A DNA stretch of 64,000 nt from Sphingopyxis sp. (GTDB lineage: Bacteria; Pseudomonadota; Alphaproteobacteria; Sphingomonadales; Sphingomonadaceae), in NCBI GenBank assembly GCA_030145715.1, contig JAIXHQ010000001.1:1-64000 (forward strand), read 5' to 3'. The notes beneath the pieces are model-generated. The model ran no database searches. It was not told the DNA's origin and was given only the letters and a program-made list of their open reading frames with translations. Every line of letters begins with the position of its first letter. Within the stretch, counting starts at the first letter, position 1. A program made the translations under genes and the position numbers. Positions 53,530 through 61,283 of this stretch are shown here, one piece after another.

Positions 53530-54327
53530 TCACCCCCGCCGAACGCGGTTAAAGGCTTCGCTGGTGACCGGATAGCCGAGGTTCTCGGGAATACAGAGGT
53601 GCGACTGCCCATCGCGGTCTTCGATCCATGGCGTGACAAGTTCAATGGGGAACTGCGCACAATGCCCTGTAAAGCCAGCGAAATCATCCGCCTGGGCAAG
53701 CCGTTCAAGGTTGCGCCGGGTGGGGAACATCACCGACACCTCTCCCCTGTCCGCCATCGCGATCATGCCGGACGCGCTCGACCAGAAAATATGGCTGTGC
53801 TCTGCCTCCTCGACCGTCAATTCATGACCATGGGGCGGCGCGACGATCGCGTAGAAGCGCGTGTCGAATGTGCGCGCCTCCTTGAAATTGGGGCACCAGC
53901 GCGCGAAGGGAACCAACGCCTCCAAAGCGATCCGATCGCCGCGTTCCGCCAATATGTCCGACAATAGCGTTCCGGCCAGCAAGGCCCCACGCACATCGGG
54001 CACCTGATCTTCCGCAAGCGATGGCCAGCCGACCGCCAGGCCCGTTTCCTCCAGCGTTTCGCGCAGGGCGGCGACGCGCGCCGCGCCATCGGCTTCGTCC
54101 AGTTCGGGCGCGTAAAGGCGCGCGACCAGATAATCGTCGGGATCGACCCGGCCGCCCGGAAAGACCACCGCGCCGGCCCCGAACGCCATGGTCGACGCGC
54201 GCTTGACCATCAATATCTCGTCGGGCCCGCCGGTTTCCGCAGGGCGCATGATGACCAGCGTTGCCGCCGGAATGGCACCTTCGGGTAAATTATCGGAGGC
54301 GGCGGGCGGCGGAACGGCATCGGTCAT
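53530..54327 (-). CDS. NUDIX hydrolase, NUDT19-like
   Basis: A 265-aa pyrophosphohydrolase. The NUDIX box is split: PGGRVDPDDY is separated from ALRETLEETGL by about 25 residues (LYAPELDEADGAARV) in place of the canonical 5-residue spacing. The metal-binding REtxEExG core is intact. Such an insertion is typical of the NUDT19/RP2 subgroup, some of which act on CoA or its derivatives; the substrate here is not determined. Convergent with the Nit1-like gene. Confidence 0.87.
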   Translation of the reverse strand: MTDAVPPPAASDNLPEGAIPAATLVIMRPAETGGPDEILMVKRASTMAFGAGAVVFPGGRVDPDDYLVARLYAPELDEADGAARVAALRETLEETGLAVGWPSLAEDQVPDVRGALLAGTLLSDILAERGDRIALEALVPFARWCPNFKEARTFDTRFYAIVAPPHGHELTVEEAEHSHIFWSSASGMIAMADRGEVSVMFPTRRNLERLAQADDFAGFTGHCAQFPIELVTPWIEDRDGQSHLCIPENLGYPVTSEAFNRVRRG

Positions 54328-54408
54328 GCCCCATCGATAACGCCGCCATCCCCTATTGTCATCTTGGCATTGCCAGCAGGCTTCCCGCCAGCCGCGCGCA
54401 GAGGTCCA

Positions 54409-55632
54409 TCAGACGGGAAGTAACGCCTTGAGCGGCGTGTCGGTATCGGCAAGCTGTTCCGCCGTCGCGACGAGGCCCGCGGTGACGATCATCCGTCCCT
54501 GAACATAATCCTTGGTCGCGTTCACGCAGTCGATCGCGATCACCCTCCCCGCCTTCAGATAGACGACCGAAAAGCTGCGCGTCGCCGGATCGCCGCGCAG
54601 CACCGCGCGGTCATGGCCCATCGACAGGCCCGCGGTCTGAAGCTTCAGATCATATTGGTTCGACCAGAACCACGGGATCGCATGATAGGGCGCCGCATCG
54701 CCGACGATGCCCTTGGCCACGACATTCGCCTGATCATTGGCGTTCTGAACCGATTCCAGCCGGATCACGACGCCTTCGGCAAAATCATTTTCATGCGCGG
54801 CACAGTCGCCGATCGCATAAACGTCCGCCAGGCTGGTCCTGCACAGCCGGTCGACAAGCACGCCATTGCCCCCATCGGCGCCCGCCGCGATCAGCGGTTC
54901 GACCGCGGGAATAATCCCGATGCCGACGATGACCAGATCGGCATCGATGACTTCGCCGCCGGACAGGCGAACGCCAGTGACCCGGTCGTCGCCCTCGATC
55001 GCTTCCACCGAAACGCCAAGCCGCAGGTCGACACCATGGTCGCGATGCTCGCGTTCGTAAAAGCGCGACAATTCGGTTCCGGCGACGCGCGCCAGAACGC
55101 GATCCTGCGCTTCGAGCAGGACCACCGCCTTGCCCGCCTTGCGCAGCACCGCCGCGGCTTCGAGGCCGATATAGCCGCCGCCAATGACGACAATCTGGCG
55201 CGCGGTTTCGGACGCCGCCTTCATCGCGTCGGCATCGGCCCGGGTGCGGACGCCCTGCACACCGGGCAGGTCGCCGCCGGGAATTGGCAACATGCGCGGT
55301 GATCCGCCGGTCGCCCAGACGAGTTTGCCATAACCGATGCTGTCGCCCGCATCGGTGGTGACAATATGCGCCGCCGGGTCGACGGCGACGACGCGCTGGC
55401 CCAGCAGCATCGTGACTTGGCGTTCGTCCCAATATTTCGCGGGGCGGAGTTGAATGCGTTCAAATTCCTTTTCGCCCGCGAAATATTCCTTCGACAGCGG
55501 CGGGCGTTCATAGGGCAGTTCAGGTTCGTCACCGACGATCGCGATGCTGCCTTCGAATTTTTGCGTGCGCAGCATGATCGCGACCTGTGCTCCGCCGTGA
55601 CCCGCACCCACTATCACCACGTCGAACCGCAT
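54409..55632 (-). CDS. FAD-dependent oxidoreductase, ferredoxin-NAD(P)+ reductase type
   Basis: A 407-aa flavoprotein. The FAD-binding [10 protein letters not shown] is at the N-terminus and [11 protein letters not shown], with the NAD-binding [13 protein letters not shown], comes mid-protein; [12 protein letters not shown] near the C-terminus contacts FAD. This is the pattern of putidaredoxin/rubredoxin reductases (BphA4-like), which pass electrons from NAD(P)H to a ferredoxin for P450s or dioxygenases. No ferredoxin or oxygenase gene is adjacent, so the electron acceptor is unknown. Confidence 0.92.
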   Translation of the reverse strand: MRFDVVIVGAGHGGAQVAIMLRTQKFEGSIAIVGDEPELPYERPPLSKEYFAGEKEFERIQLRPAKYWDERQVTMLLGQRVVAVDPAAHIVTTDAGDSIGYGKLVWATGGSPRMLPIPGGDLPGVQGVRTRADADAMKAASETARQIVVIGGGYIGLEAAAVLRKAGKAVVLLEAQDRVLARVAGTELSRFYEREHRDHGVDLRLGVSVEAIEGDDRVTGVRLSGGEVIDADLVIVGIGIIPAVEPLIAAGADGGNGVLVDRLCRTSLADVYAIGDCAAHENDFAEGVVIRLESVQNANDQANVVAKGIVGDAAPYHAIPWFWSNQYDLKLQTAGLSMGHDRAVLRGDPATRSFSVVYLKAGRVIAIDCVNATKDYVQGRMIVTAGLVATAEQLADTDTPLKALLPV

Positions 55633-55721
55633 CGCCTCGATCTCCCATCACTTGTCGGAGCGGCCTTTGCATGCGCCGCGTGACGAGGCAAGGAGCGGAA
55701 ACCCGTGAAACGCCATCGGCG

Positions 55722-57665
55722 TCAGTTCAGCAAATATCGCCTCAGAAAGGCGAGTTCGGCGTTCAGGCGGAACGCGTTGTTTTCCGGACGATGAAAGCCA
55801 TGCCCTTCATTGGCGGCTTCGATATACCATATGGGTCCGCCGCCTTTGCGCACGCTTTCCACCAATTCACGCGATTCCCGGTAATCGACCCGTGGATCGT
55901 TGCGTCCCTGCGCCACAAGCAGCGGCGCCTTGATCCGCGCCGCATTTGTCAGCGGTGACACGCTCGTCAGAAAGCGGCGCATATCGGCGTCGCGCTCATC
56001 GCCGAATTCGGCGCGGCGCAGATCCTTGCGGTACGGCGCCGTGCGTTCCAGAAAGGTGACGAGATTGGCGATCCCGACGACATCGATGCCCGCGCGAATA
56101 CGCTCGGGAAATCTTGCCAGTGCGGACAGCACGGTGAAACCGCCATAGGATTCGCCAAAAAGTGCCACTCGGGTGGAATCGAGTTCGGACCGCGATCCGA
56201 TCCAGTCGAGGATATGGCCGACATCGTCGATCGCCCTTTGCCGGCGTATCCCGTCATCCGCCATCATAAAGCTTTTTCCATATCCGTTGGAACCGCTGAT
56301 GTTGGGCACGAAAACCGCAATCTTAAGTTCGCCCAACAGATATTGGTGCCAGCGATTGAAAGTCGGGCGGACCTGATATTCCGGCCCTCCGTGAATATCG
56401 ACATAGACGGGCGCAGGCGCCTTGCCGGTCGGCCGATAGAGATAGCCCTGGATCGTATAGGCGTCGTGGCCCGCGGCCGGCGGAATGCGGATCGACACGG
56501 TTTCGGGCGCGATGAACGCGACAGAGGATTTCGGCGTGCTGCCGGCCACCCATTGATCCAGTTGTCCGTTGCGGAACGAATAGGTGAAAACCTTGCGGCG
56601 AAAGACGTCCCCCAACAGGTTGAACGCCACCCGCTCTCCATCAGGGTTGAAGCGCAGGTTGGCGAGGACGCCGGGGGGCACCGTCGCGATACGGCGAGAG
56701 GTTTTTCGGGTCATGTCCAGGACATGGAGCTGTGATCGTCCATTGTCATTTGCGGCGAATGCTATTGCGCGTCCGCCCTTCGCGATCGCAATCTCTTCGA
56801 TGTCCTGCGCCAGGGCGGGAGTCAGATTCTGAAACCGGCGGGATGCGAAGTCATAATGGTGAAGTTGCAGGAATTCGCTTTCCTTGTCGCTTACCGTGAC
56901 GATTGCCTTCCCATCCTGAACAAATCGGGCGATCGGGAAAGCCACATCATTCTGGCCCTGATCGAGCCGTTCCAGCGTCCCCGTGGCCAGATCGAGCAGG
57001 TAGAGCGGCTTCCGGTTTTCCGAGATAACCTTTGTTATCAGCACCCGGCCGCCAGCGACATCCCAGTCCTGCAAGACCGCTTCGTCCCCAATATCGCTGA
57101 GGAGCAGCCTGCCCTGAGTCGGTCGATCGACGTCCGCGATATAGAGATCCGTTTTCGCCGGGTCGCGTTGGTTGCTCTTGTAAAGAAACTGACGGCCGTC
57201 CGGTCGCCACAAGGGGCCGGTGCTGCGCGTGCCCGCCGGCGTGATCGCCACAACGTTCGGGCCCTTCAAATCGTGCATCGAGAGCCGGTAATTTTCATCG
57301 CCATCACTATCTTCAAGGGTAAGGAAGCGATCCAGCGTTGGCGACATATAATCGCCCGCATCGCCGTTCAGGCGAGCCACTTCCTCGATCGGGCCGTCGC
57401 TTTGCGACATCGAGTAAAGCACCGATCCACCATTGAACAGCAACGCATTTCCGTTTTCGGACCAAGCCAGAAAGGGCGGAAAATCCACGGTATTGCGATA
57501 GCTGCCGTAATTTTCAGGCGCGGTAGCGGTCACTGTTTCCGGTACGCCCGACGTGACGAGAGCCTCTGGCAAGTGAGGCGGAGCCAGCGATTGCTGACCC
57601 CACGCAAAGGGCGACGCGATCAGCGAAAGTCCTGCCATGATCGCCCAGCACCCATTATTGCCCAT
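55722..57665 (-). CDS. Secreted S9 family prolyl oligopeptidase-like peptidase
   Basis: A 647-aa exported serine peptidase. A signal peptide (to about residue 24, FAWGQ) is followed by a seven-bladed beta-propeller-like region (about 60-380) and a C-terminal alpha/beta hydrolase domain. The catalytic triad is Ser506 (GESYGG), Asp590 (GRNDPRV) and His622 (NEGHGF). VYVDIHGGPEYQVRP forms the oxyanion region. Likely cleaves short peptides in the periplasm or outside. Divergent from the LapG-like gene, with an AT-rich 197-base gap between them. Confidence 0.92.
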   Translation of the reverse strand: MGNNGCWAIMAGLSLIASPFAWGQQSLAPPHLPEALVTSGVPETVTATAPENYGSYRNTVDFPPFLAWSENGNALLFNGGSVLYSMSQSDGPIEEVARLNGDAGDYMSPTLDRFLTLEDSDGDENYRLSMHDLKGPNVVAITPAGTRSTGPLWRPDGRQFLYKSNQRDPAKTDLYIADVDRPTQGRLLLSDIGDEAVLQDWDVAGGRVLITKVISENRKPLYLLDLATGTLERLDQGQNDVAFPIARFVQDGKAIVTVSDKESEFLQLHHYDFASRRFQNLTPALAQDIEEIAIAKGGRAIAFAANDNGRSQLHVLDMTRKTSRRIATVPPGVLANLRFNPDGERVAFNLLGDVFRRKVFTYSFRNGQLDQWVAGSTPKSSVAFIAPETVSIRIPPAAGHDAYTIQGYLYRPTGKAPAPVYVDIHGGPEYQVRPTFNRWHQYLLGELKIAVFVPNISGSNGYGKSFMMADDGIRRQRAIDDVGHILDWIGSRSELDSTRVALFGESYGGFTVLSALARFPERIRAGIDVVGIANLVTFLERTAPYRKDLRRAEFGDERDADMRRFLTSVSPLTNAARIKAPLLVAQGRNDPRVDYRESRELVESVRKGGGPIWYIEAANEGHGFHRPENNAFRLNAELAFLRRYLLN

Positions 57666-57862
57666 ATGACTTCACCCCATTCACAATGCCTCGAATTTGT
57701 CCGCTTCTAGCGAGCAAAGATTTGGAAAAACAGTATTTTTATACTTATTTTTCAGCAATATGGGCAAATATGCTCCGATATATAGCTGCCACTTCGTAGT
57801 GAATGCGCGGTTTACCATCGATATGAAGCGAATCCTTATCTTGCCGCGGCAAATGCGGCAGC

Positions 57863-58978
57863 ATGAGAAAGAACGCCCATCCTGTCGCCGGCGAGTCCCG
57901 ATGGCTTCCTGTCTCCATCGCGATTGCCGCCGCCGCGCTTATGCCGTCGGCGGCCCATGCCTCGTCAAAGCTGACGAACGAAAAGCCGCTGTTTGCCGAT
58001 CGCGGAATCTGTTCGGTGTCGCCCGGCTTTGCGCCTGCCGCGCCCGCGGACCGGACGCGGATCATTCTGGGCGGCGCGCCCAGCGCCCTCGATCGCATTC
58101 GGTCGGATCAACAGAACGCGCCCGGCGCGGCGGCAACCCCTGCCCCGGCCGCGGTGCCGACGCCTGCCGGTCTTGCTACCCCCATTTTTCAGCCGCTGGA
58201 GCCGGCGAGCCGCAATCCGGTGTCGCTGGCGATGCCGCAGGCGCAAGGCTGCGCCGCGCTGGCGGCATCGCGAAATACCGGCGGGCAATCGCCGGCCGTC
58301 GCGTCCGCCAGCGCCGACCCCGAATATGATCCGACGTCCGAACTGGGAACAAGGCCGATCCCGGTCAAGCGCACCCGTTTCGACAGCCGCTGGGACCAGG
58401 TGCGCCGCGCCGCGCCCGCCGCGCTGATGCACGCGCAGCTTGGCCGCGCGAATGCCACCCCCGGCCTTGCCGAGGCCGCGCTGCTGGCGCGCGTCAATCA
58501 ATGGGTCAATGGCAAGATCGATTATGTGAACGACGACGTCAATTATCGGCAACGCGATTTCTGGGCGACCGCCGAACAGACGATCGCACGCGGCAGCGGC
58601 GACTGCGAGGATTTCGCGATCCTGAAAATGCAGATGCTGCGCGCCGCGGGGGTCGATGCCGATCGGATGAAACTCGTCCTGCTCCGCGACCTTGCGGCCA
58701 ATGCCGACCATGCTTTCCTGTTGGTTCAGACCGGCGGAGGCAAGGTGGTTCTCGATAATGTGACGGACCGCCTCTATGATGGCAGCCAGTCCAATTCGGT
58801 GCGTCCGGTGCTGTCGTTCAGCGAGAACCGGCGCTGGATCCACGCCTATCGCGGCGCGCCGTCATCACCGAACGCGGTCGCCGTCCCGGCGTCGCGCAAA
58901 CCCATGGTCCTGGCGCTGAACAATCAGCGTTCGGTCAAGGCCGATCCGCTGACTTTCAAGACCGGTTTCAACAGATAG
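57863..58978 (+). CDS. LapG-like periplasmic transglutaminase-type cysteine protease (BTLCP)
   Basis: A 371-aa protein with a signal peptide (cleavage about residue 33, AHA-S) and a BTLCP domain from about residue 165 (RTRFDSRWDQVRRA). The triad is Cys248 (GSGDCEDFA), His283 (ADHAFLLVQ) and Asp298 (VLDNVTDRLYD). In Pseudomonas, LapG cuts the N-terminal retention module of the adhesin LapA and releases it. Here about 130 extra residues, Pro/Ala-rich, separate the signal from the domain; classical LapG is about 250 aa. It faces the type I secretion operon, and their 3' ends overlap by 55 bases. Confidence 0.85.
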   Translation: MRKNAHPVAGESRWLPVSIAIAAAALMPSAAHASSKLTNEKPLFADRGICSVSPGFAPAAPADRTRIILGGAPSALDRIRSDQQNAPGAAATPAPAAVPTPAGLATPIFQPLEPASRNPVSLAMPQAQGCAALAASRNTGGQSPAVASASADPEYDPTSELGTRPIPVKRTRFDSRWDQVRRAAPAALMHAQLGRANATPGLAEAALLARVNQWVNGKIDYVNDDVNYRQRDFWATAEQTIARGSGDCEDFAILKMQMLRAAGVDADRMKLVLLRDLAANADHAFLLVQTGGGKVVLDNVTDRLYDGSQSNSVRPVLSFSENRRWIHAYRGAPSSPNAVAVPASRKPMVLALNNQRSVKADPLTFKTGFNR

Positions 58979-60189
58979 CTGAGCACTGATTTTTTCCCGG
59001 TCACGATTTCGACGTCGCATAACATGCCGGGCGTGATCGGCAGGCGGCGCCCGTTCGACACCAGGAACGAATGGGTCGTTTCGACCACCACGGTAAAATA
59101 GGCCTGCCGTTCGACCTCGTCATAAATGCTGTCGGCCGATACGCGGACAACCTTGCCGTTCAGCCCGCCATAGATGGAAAAGTCATAGGCGGTGACCTTG
59201 ACGTTCGCGGGATCGCCCACCTTTATAAAGGCGATGTCGCGCGGCGTGACGCGCGTTTCGATCAGCAATTTGTCGCCCAGGGGCACGATCTGCATGATCT
59301 GTTCGCCCGCATTCACATAACCGCCGAGCGTGTTGACGAGCAGGTCGTTGACGACACCGCGCGCCGGTGATCGGATTTCGGAACGGGCGAGCCGCCCTTC
59401 GGCACCGCGGATCGTTTCCGCATTGACCGCCATCTTGGTCGTCAACTGGCTGCGTTCATTGAGCGCCTCCTGTTGAAAGTCGAACCGCGCGCGGGACACT
59501 TCGGCGCCCGCTTCGCGCACCGCCGCCTGCGACCTGGAAATCGCCTGTCGCGCCGCGGCAAGCCGCCCCTGTATATCGACGACTTCCCGCTGCGCCGACA
59601 AAAGCTCGGTCTGTGGGACCACGCCCTTGGCCGCGAGCGGTTCGAGCATCCCGACCTGTTCGCGTGCGAGCCGCAGGCTGGTTTCGAGCGACGACGCCGT
59701 CGCCTGCGCCTCCCCCATGTCGCGGCGGCGCTGTTCGACGCCCGCCGACAGCGCGGCAAGCTGGCTTTGCAGCGACGATCGCCGCACCTCGGCAAGGCGG
59801 GCTTCGTCGCCGCAATTGGCGCCCGCGCATCCGGCACCGCTGCCGCCTTCACCGGCAAGGCGCGCGGCGCGCTGCGCCAGCCGCGCATTTTCGGTTTCAA
59901 GCTGGCCAAGTTCGGACTGCGATGTCGTATTGTCGAGGCGGACGAGCAATTGCCCCTTTTGCACCGTCTGGCCGGAACGGACCAATATTTCGCGAATGGT
60001 CGACGGTTCGGCAGACTGGATGATCTGCACCTTTGACGACGGGATCACGCGCCCCTGCCCGCGCGAGACTTCGTCGACGCGGGCGATGCTGGCCCACAAC
60101 AGGAACAGGACAAAGCCGGCGGCGCACGCGACCATGATCTGTTCGCTTCCACGAAGGCGCTGCCAATATTTCACGATCGCCATGGTCAT
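58924..60189 (-). CDS. Type I secretion membrane fusion protein (HlyD family)
   Basis: A 421-aa adaptor that bridges the ABC exporter and the TolC-like channel. One membrane helix (about 18-36), an N-terminal lipoyl half (EVSRGQGRVIPSSKVQIIQ and LVRSGQTVQKGQLLVRLD), a long coiled coil (about 95-260), the second lipoyl half, and the barrel with VTPRDIAFIKVGDPANVKV and the T1SS C-terminal signature ITPGMLCDVEIVTGKKSVLSYLLKPV. An insertion with two cysteines (GAGCAGANCGDE, about residues 115-126) lies in the hairpin. The ATG overlaps the sleB-like stop (ATGA). Confidence 0.95.
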   Translation of the reverse strand: MTMAIVKYWQRLRGSEQIMVACAAGFVLFLLWASIARVDEVSRGQGRVIPSSKVQIIQSAEPSTIREILVRSGQTVQKGQLLVRLDNTTSQSELGQLETENARLAQRAARLAGEGGSGAGCAGANCGDEARLAEVRRSSLQSQLAALSAGVEQRRRDMGEAQATASSLETSLRLAREQVGMLEPLAAKGVVPQTELLSAQREVVDIQGRLAAARQAISRSQAAVREAGAEVSRARFDFQQEALNERSQLTTKMAVNAETIRGAEGRLARSEIRSPARGVVNDLLVNTLGGYVNAGEQIMQIVPLGDKLLIETRVTPRDIAFIKVGDPANVKVTAYDFSIYGGLNGKVVRVSADSIYDEVERQAYFTVVVETTHSFLVSNGRRLPITPGMLCDVEIVTGKKSVLSYLLKPVLKVSGSALTER

Positions 60190-61283
60190 TGTCCGGGCTG
60201 GGGTTCGGGCGCCGCCGCGCCCTGCTGGCTGGTCAGGCTGTCGAACCGCGATTTGCTCTGCGTCGGGTCGGGGATGTTCGGAACCCAGCCCTTGGTGACA
60301 TCGACGCGGCCGCCGACGTCATTGTCGGCGCGGTGATCGGTCGGATCGCGGGGCGGCGGCGCGCCCTCTATCACGGCGGTTTCGACCGGCAGCATGTCGG
60401 CCATCGCGGCGCCGCCCTGATAAAGCTGGCTGAACGCCGGAATCCATTCGGCACCGGCATAGGCGTCGGAAAAAGCCCTTGGCTTGCCCCACGACCCCGG
60501 CCAGCGATAAAAGATATGCGCGCCGATCTGTTCGATCTTGGTCAGCTTTGGCGCCCAGCGCGGCAGGACATAATCGGCGTGATAATGCGTCGCCATGCCG
60601 ACGCTGGTTTCGACATGGCCGGACAGGGCCGCGCGGGCGATCTCCGCCGAACGGCGCCACAGGGAGGGCATGGGCGGGCGGCGCATCGAACCGTCGCAGG
60701 CGAAGCTGAACTGACAACCGGGACGCGAACTGCCCTGATAGATGACGCCGCAGACGGTGTTCGGATAGGCCGGGTGGCGCATCCGGTTGAGGATGACCTG
60801 CGCGACCGCCGCCTTGCCCGCGTCGGATTCGGTCGCCGCCTCATAATAGATCGCCTGCGTCAGGCACCGCTGGGCATTGGTCGCCTGTGCGAGCGAAACG
60901 GTGGGCATCAGGAACGGCCGCGCCGCTTCGACCGGCAGGTCCGATATCGGAAGCAGGGCGTTGCGCGCCACGGCATCCGCCCCCTCCGCCGTCGGCACGA
61001 GCGAGTCGCTCTCCGTCTCGGTAATCAGCTTCGCGATCGCGCGTTGCTTCGCTGCCTTGGCCGTCGCGGTGGAATCGGTGGTCCAGCCGGCAGCCATGGT
61101 GTCGATAAGCCGCGCGAGCCGGTCGTCGGTCGACGCAAACAGGATCGCGGCCGCCGCCAGCGCAAGGCCCAGCAGGACGAATTCCAGGCCGCGCCGCGAC
61201 GACTGCTCTCCGGCCGCGGCGTCGGGCCACGGTGCCTCGGTCGCGGCGGCGCCGTCGCGGCCGATGTTGAGTTCGGCTATCAT
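60186..61283 (-). CDS. Membrane-anchored SleB-type cell wall hydrolase
   Basis: A 365-aa protein with one membrane helix near the N-terminus (about 33-50) and a hydrolase_2 (SleB/CwlJ) domain at about 136-260: CLTQAIYYEAATES with the likely catalytic Glu148, AVAQVILNRMRHPAYPNTVCGVIYQG, CQFSFACDG and ATHYHADYVLPRWA. This family cleaves peptidoglycan glycan strands. By the positive-inside rule the domain should be periplasmic. The ATG at 61283 overlaps the ABC exporter stop, and its own stop overlaps the hlyD-like start, so it is translated as part of the secretion operon. The C-terminus is Pro/Gln-rich. Confidence 0.9.
   Translation of the reverse strand: MIAELNIGRDGAAATEAPWPDAAAGEQSSRRGLEFVLLGLALAAAAILFASTDDRLARLIDTMAAGWTTDSTATAKAAKQRAIAKLITETESDSLVPTAEGADAVARNALLPISDLPVEAARPFLMPTVSLAQATNAQRCLTQAIYYEAATESDAGKAAVAQVILNRMRHPAYPNTVCGVIYQGSSRPGCQFSFACDGSMRRPPMPSLWRRSAEIARAALSGHVETSVGMATHYHADYVLPRWAPKLTKIEQIGAHIFYRWPGSWGKPRAFSDAYAGAEWIPAFSQLYQGGAAMADMLPVETAVIEGAPPPRDPTDHRADNDVGGRVDVTKGWVPNIPDPTQSKSRFDSLTSQQGAAAPEPQPGQ

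Noticed and set aside
53530-54327. A broken NUDIX box in the NUDIX hydrolase
   Set aside because: The separation of the glycine part and the REtxEExG part is the known insertion of the NUDT19-like subgroup, not damage.
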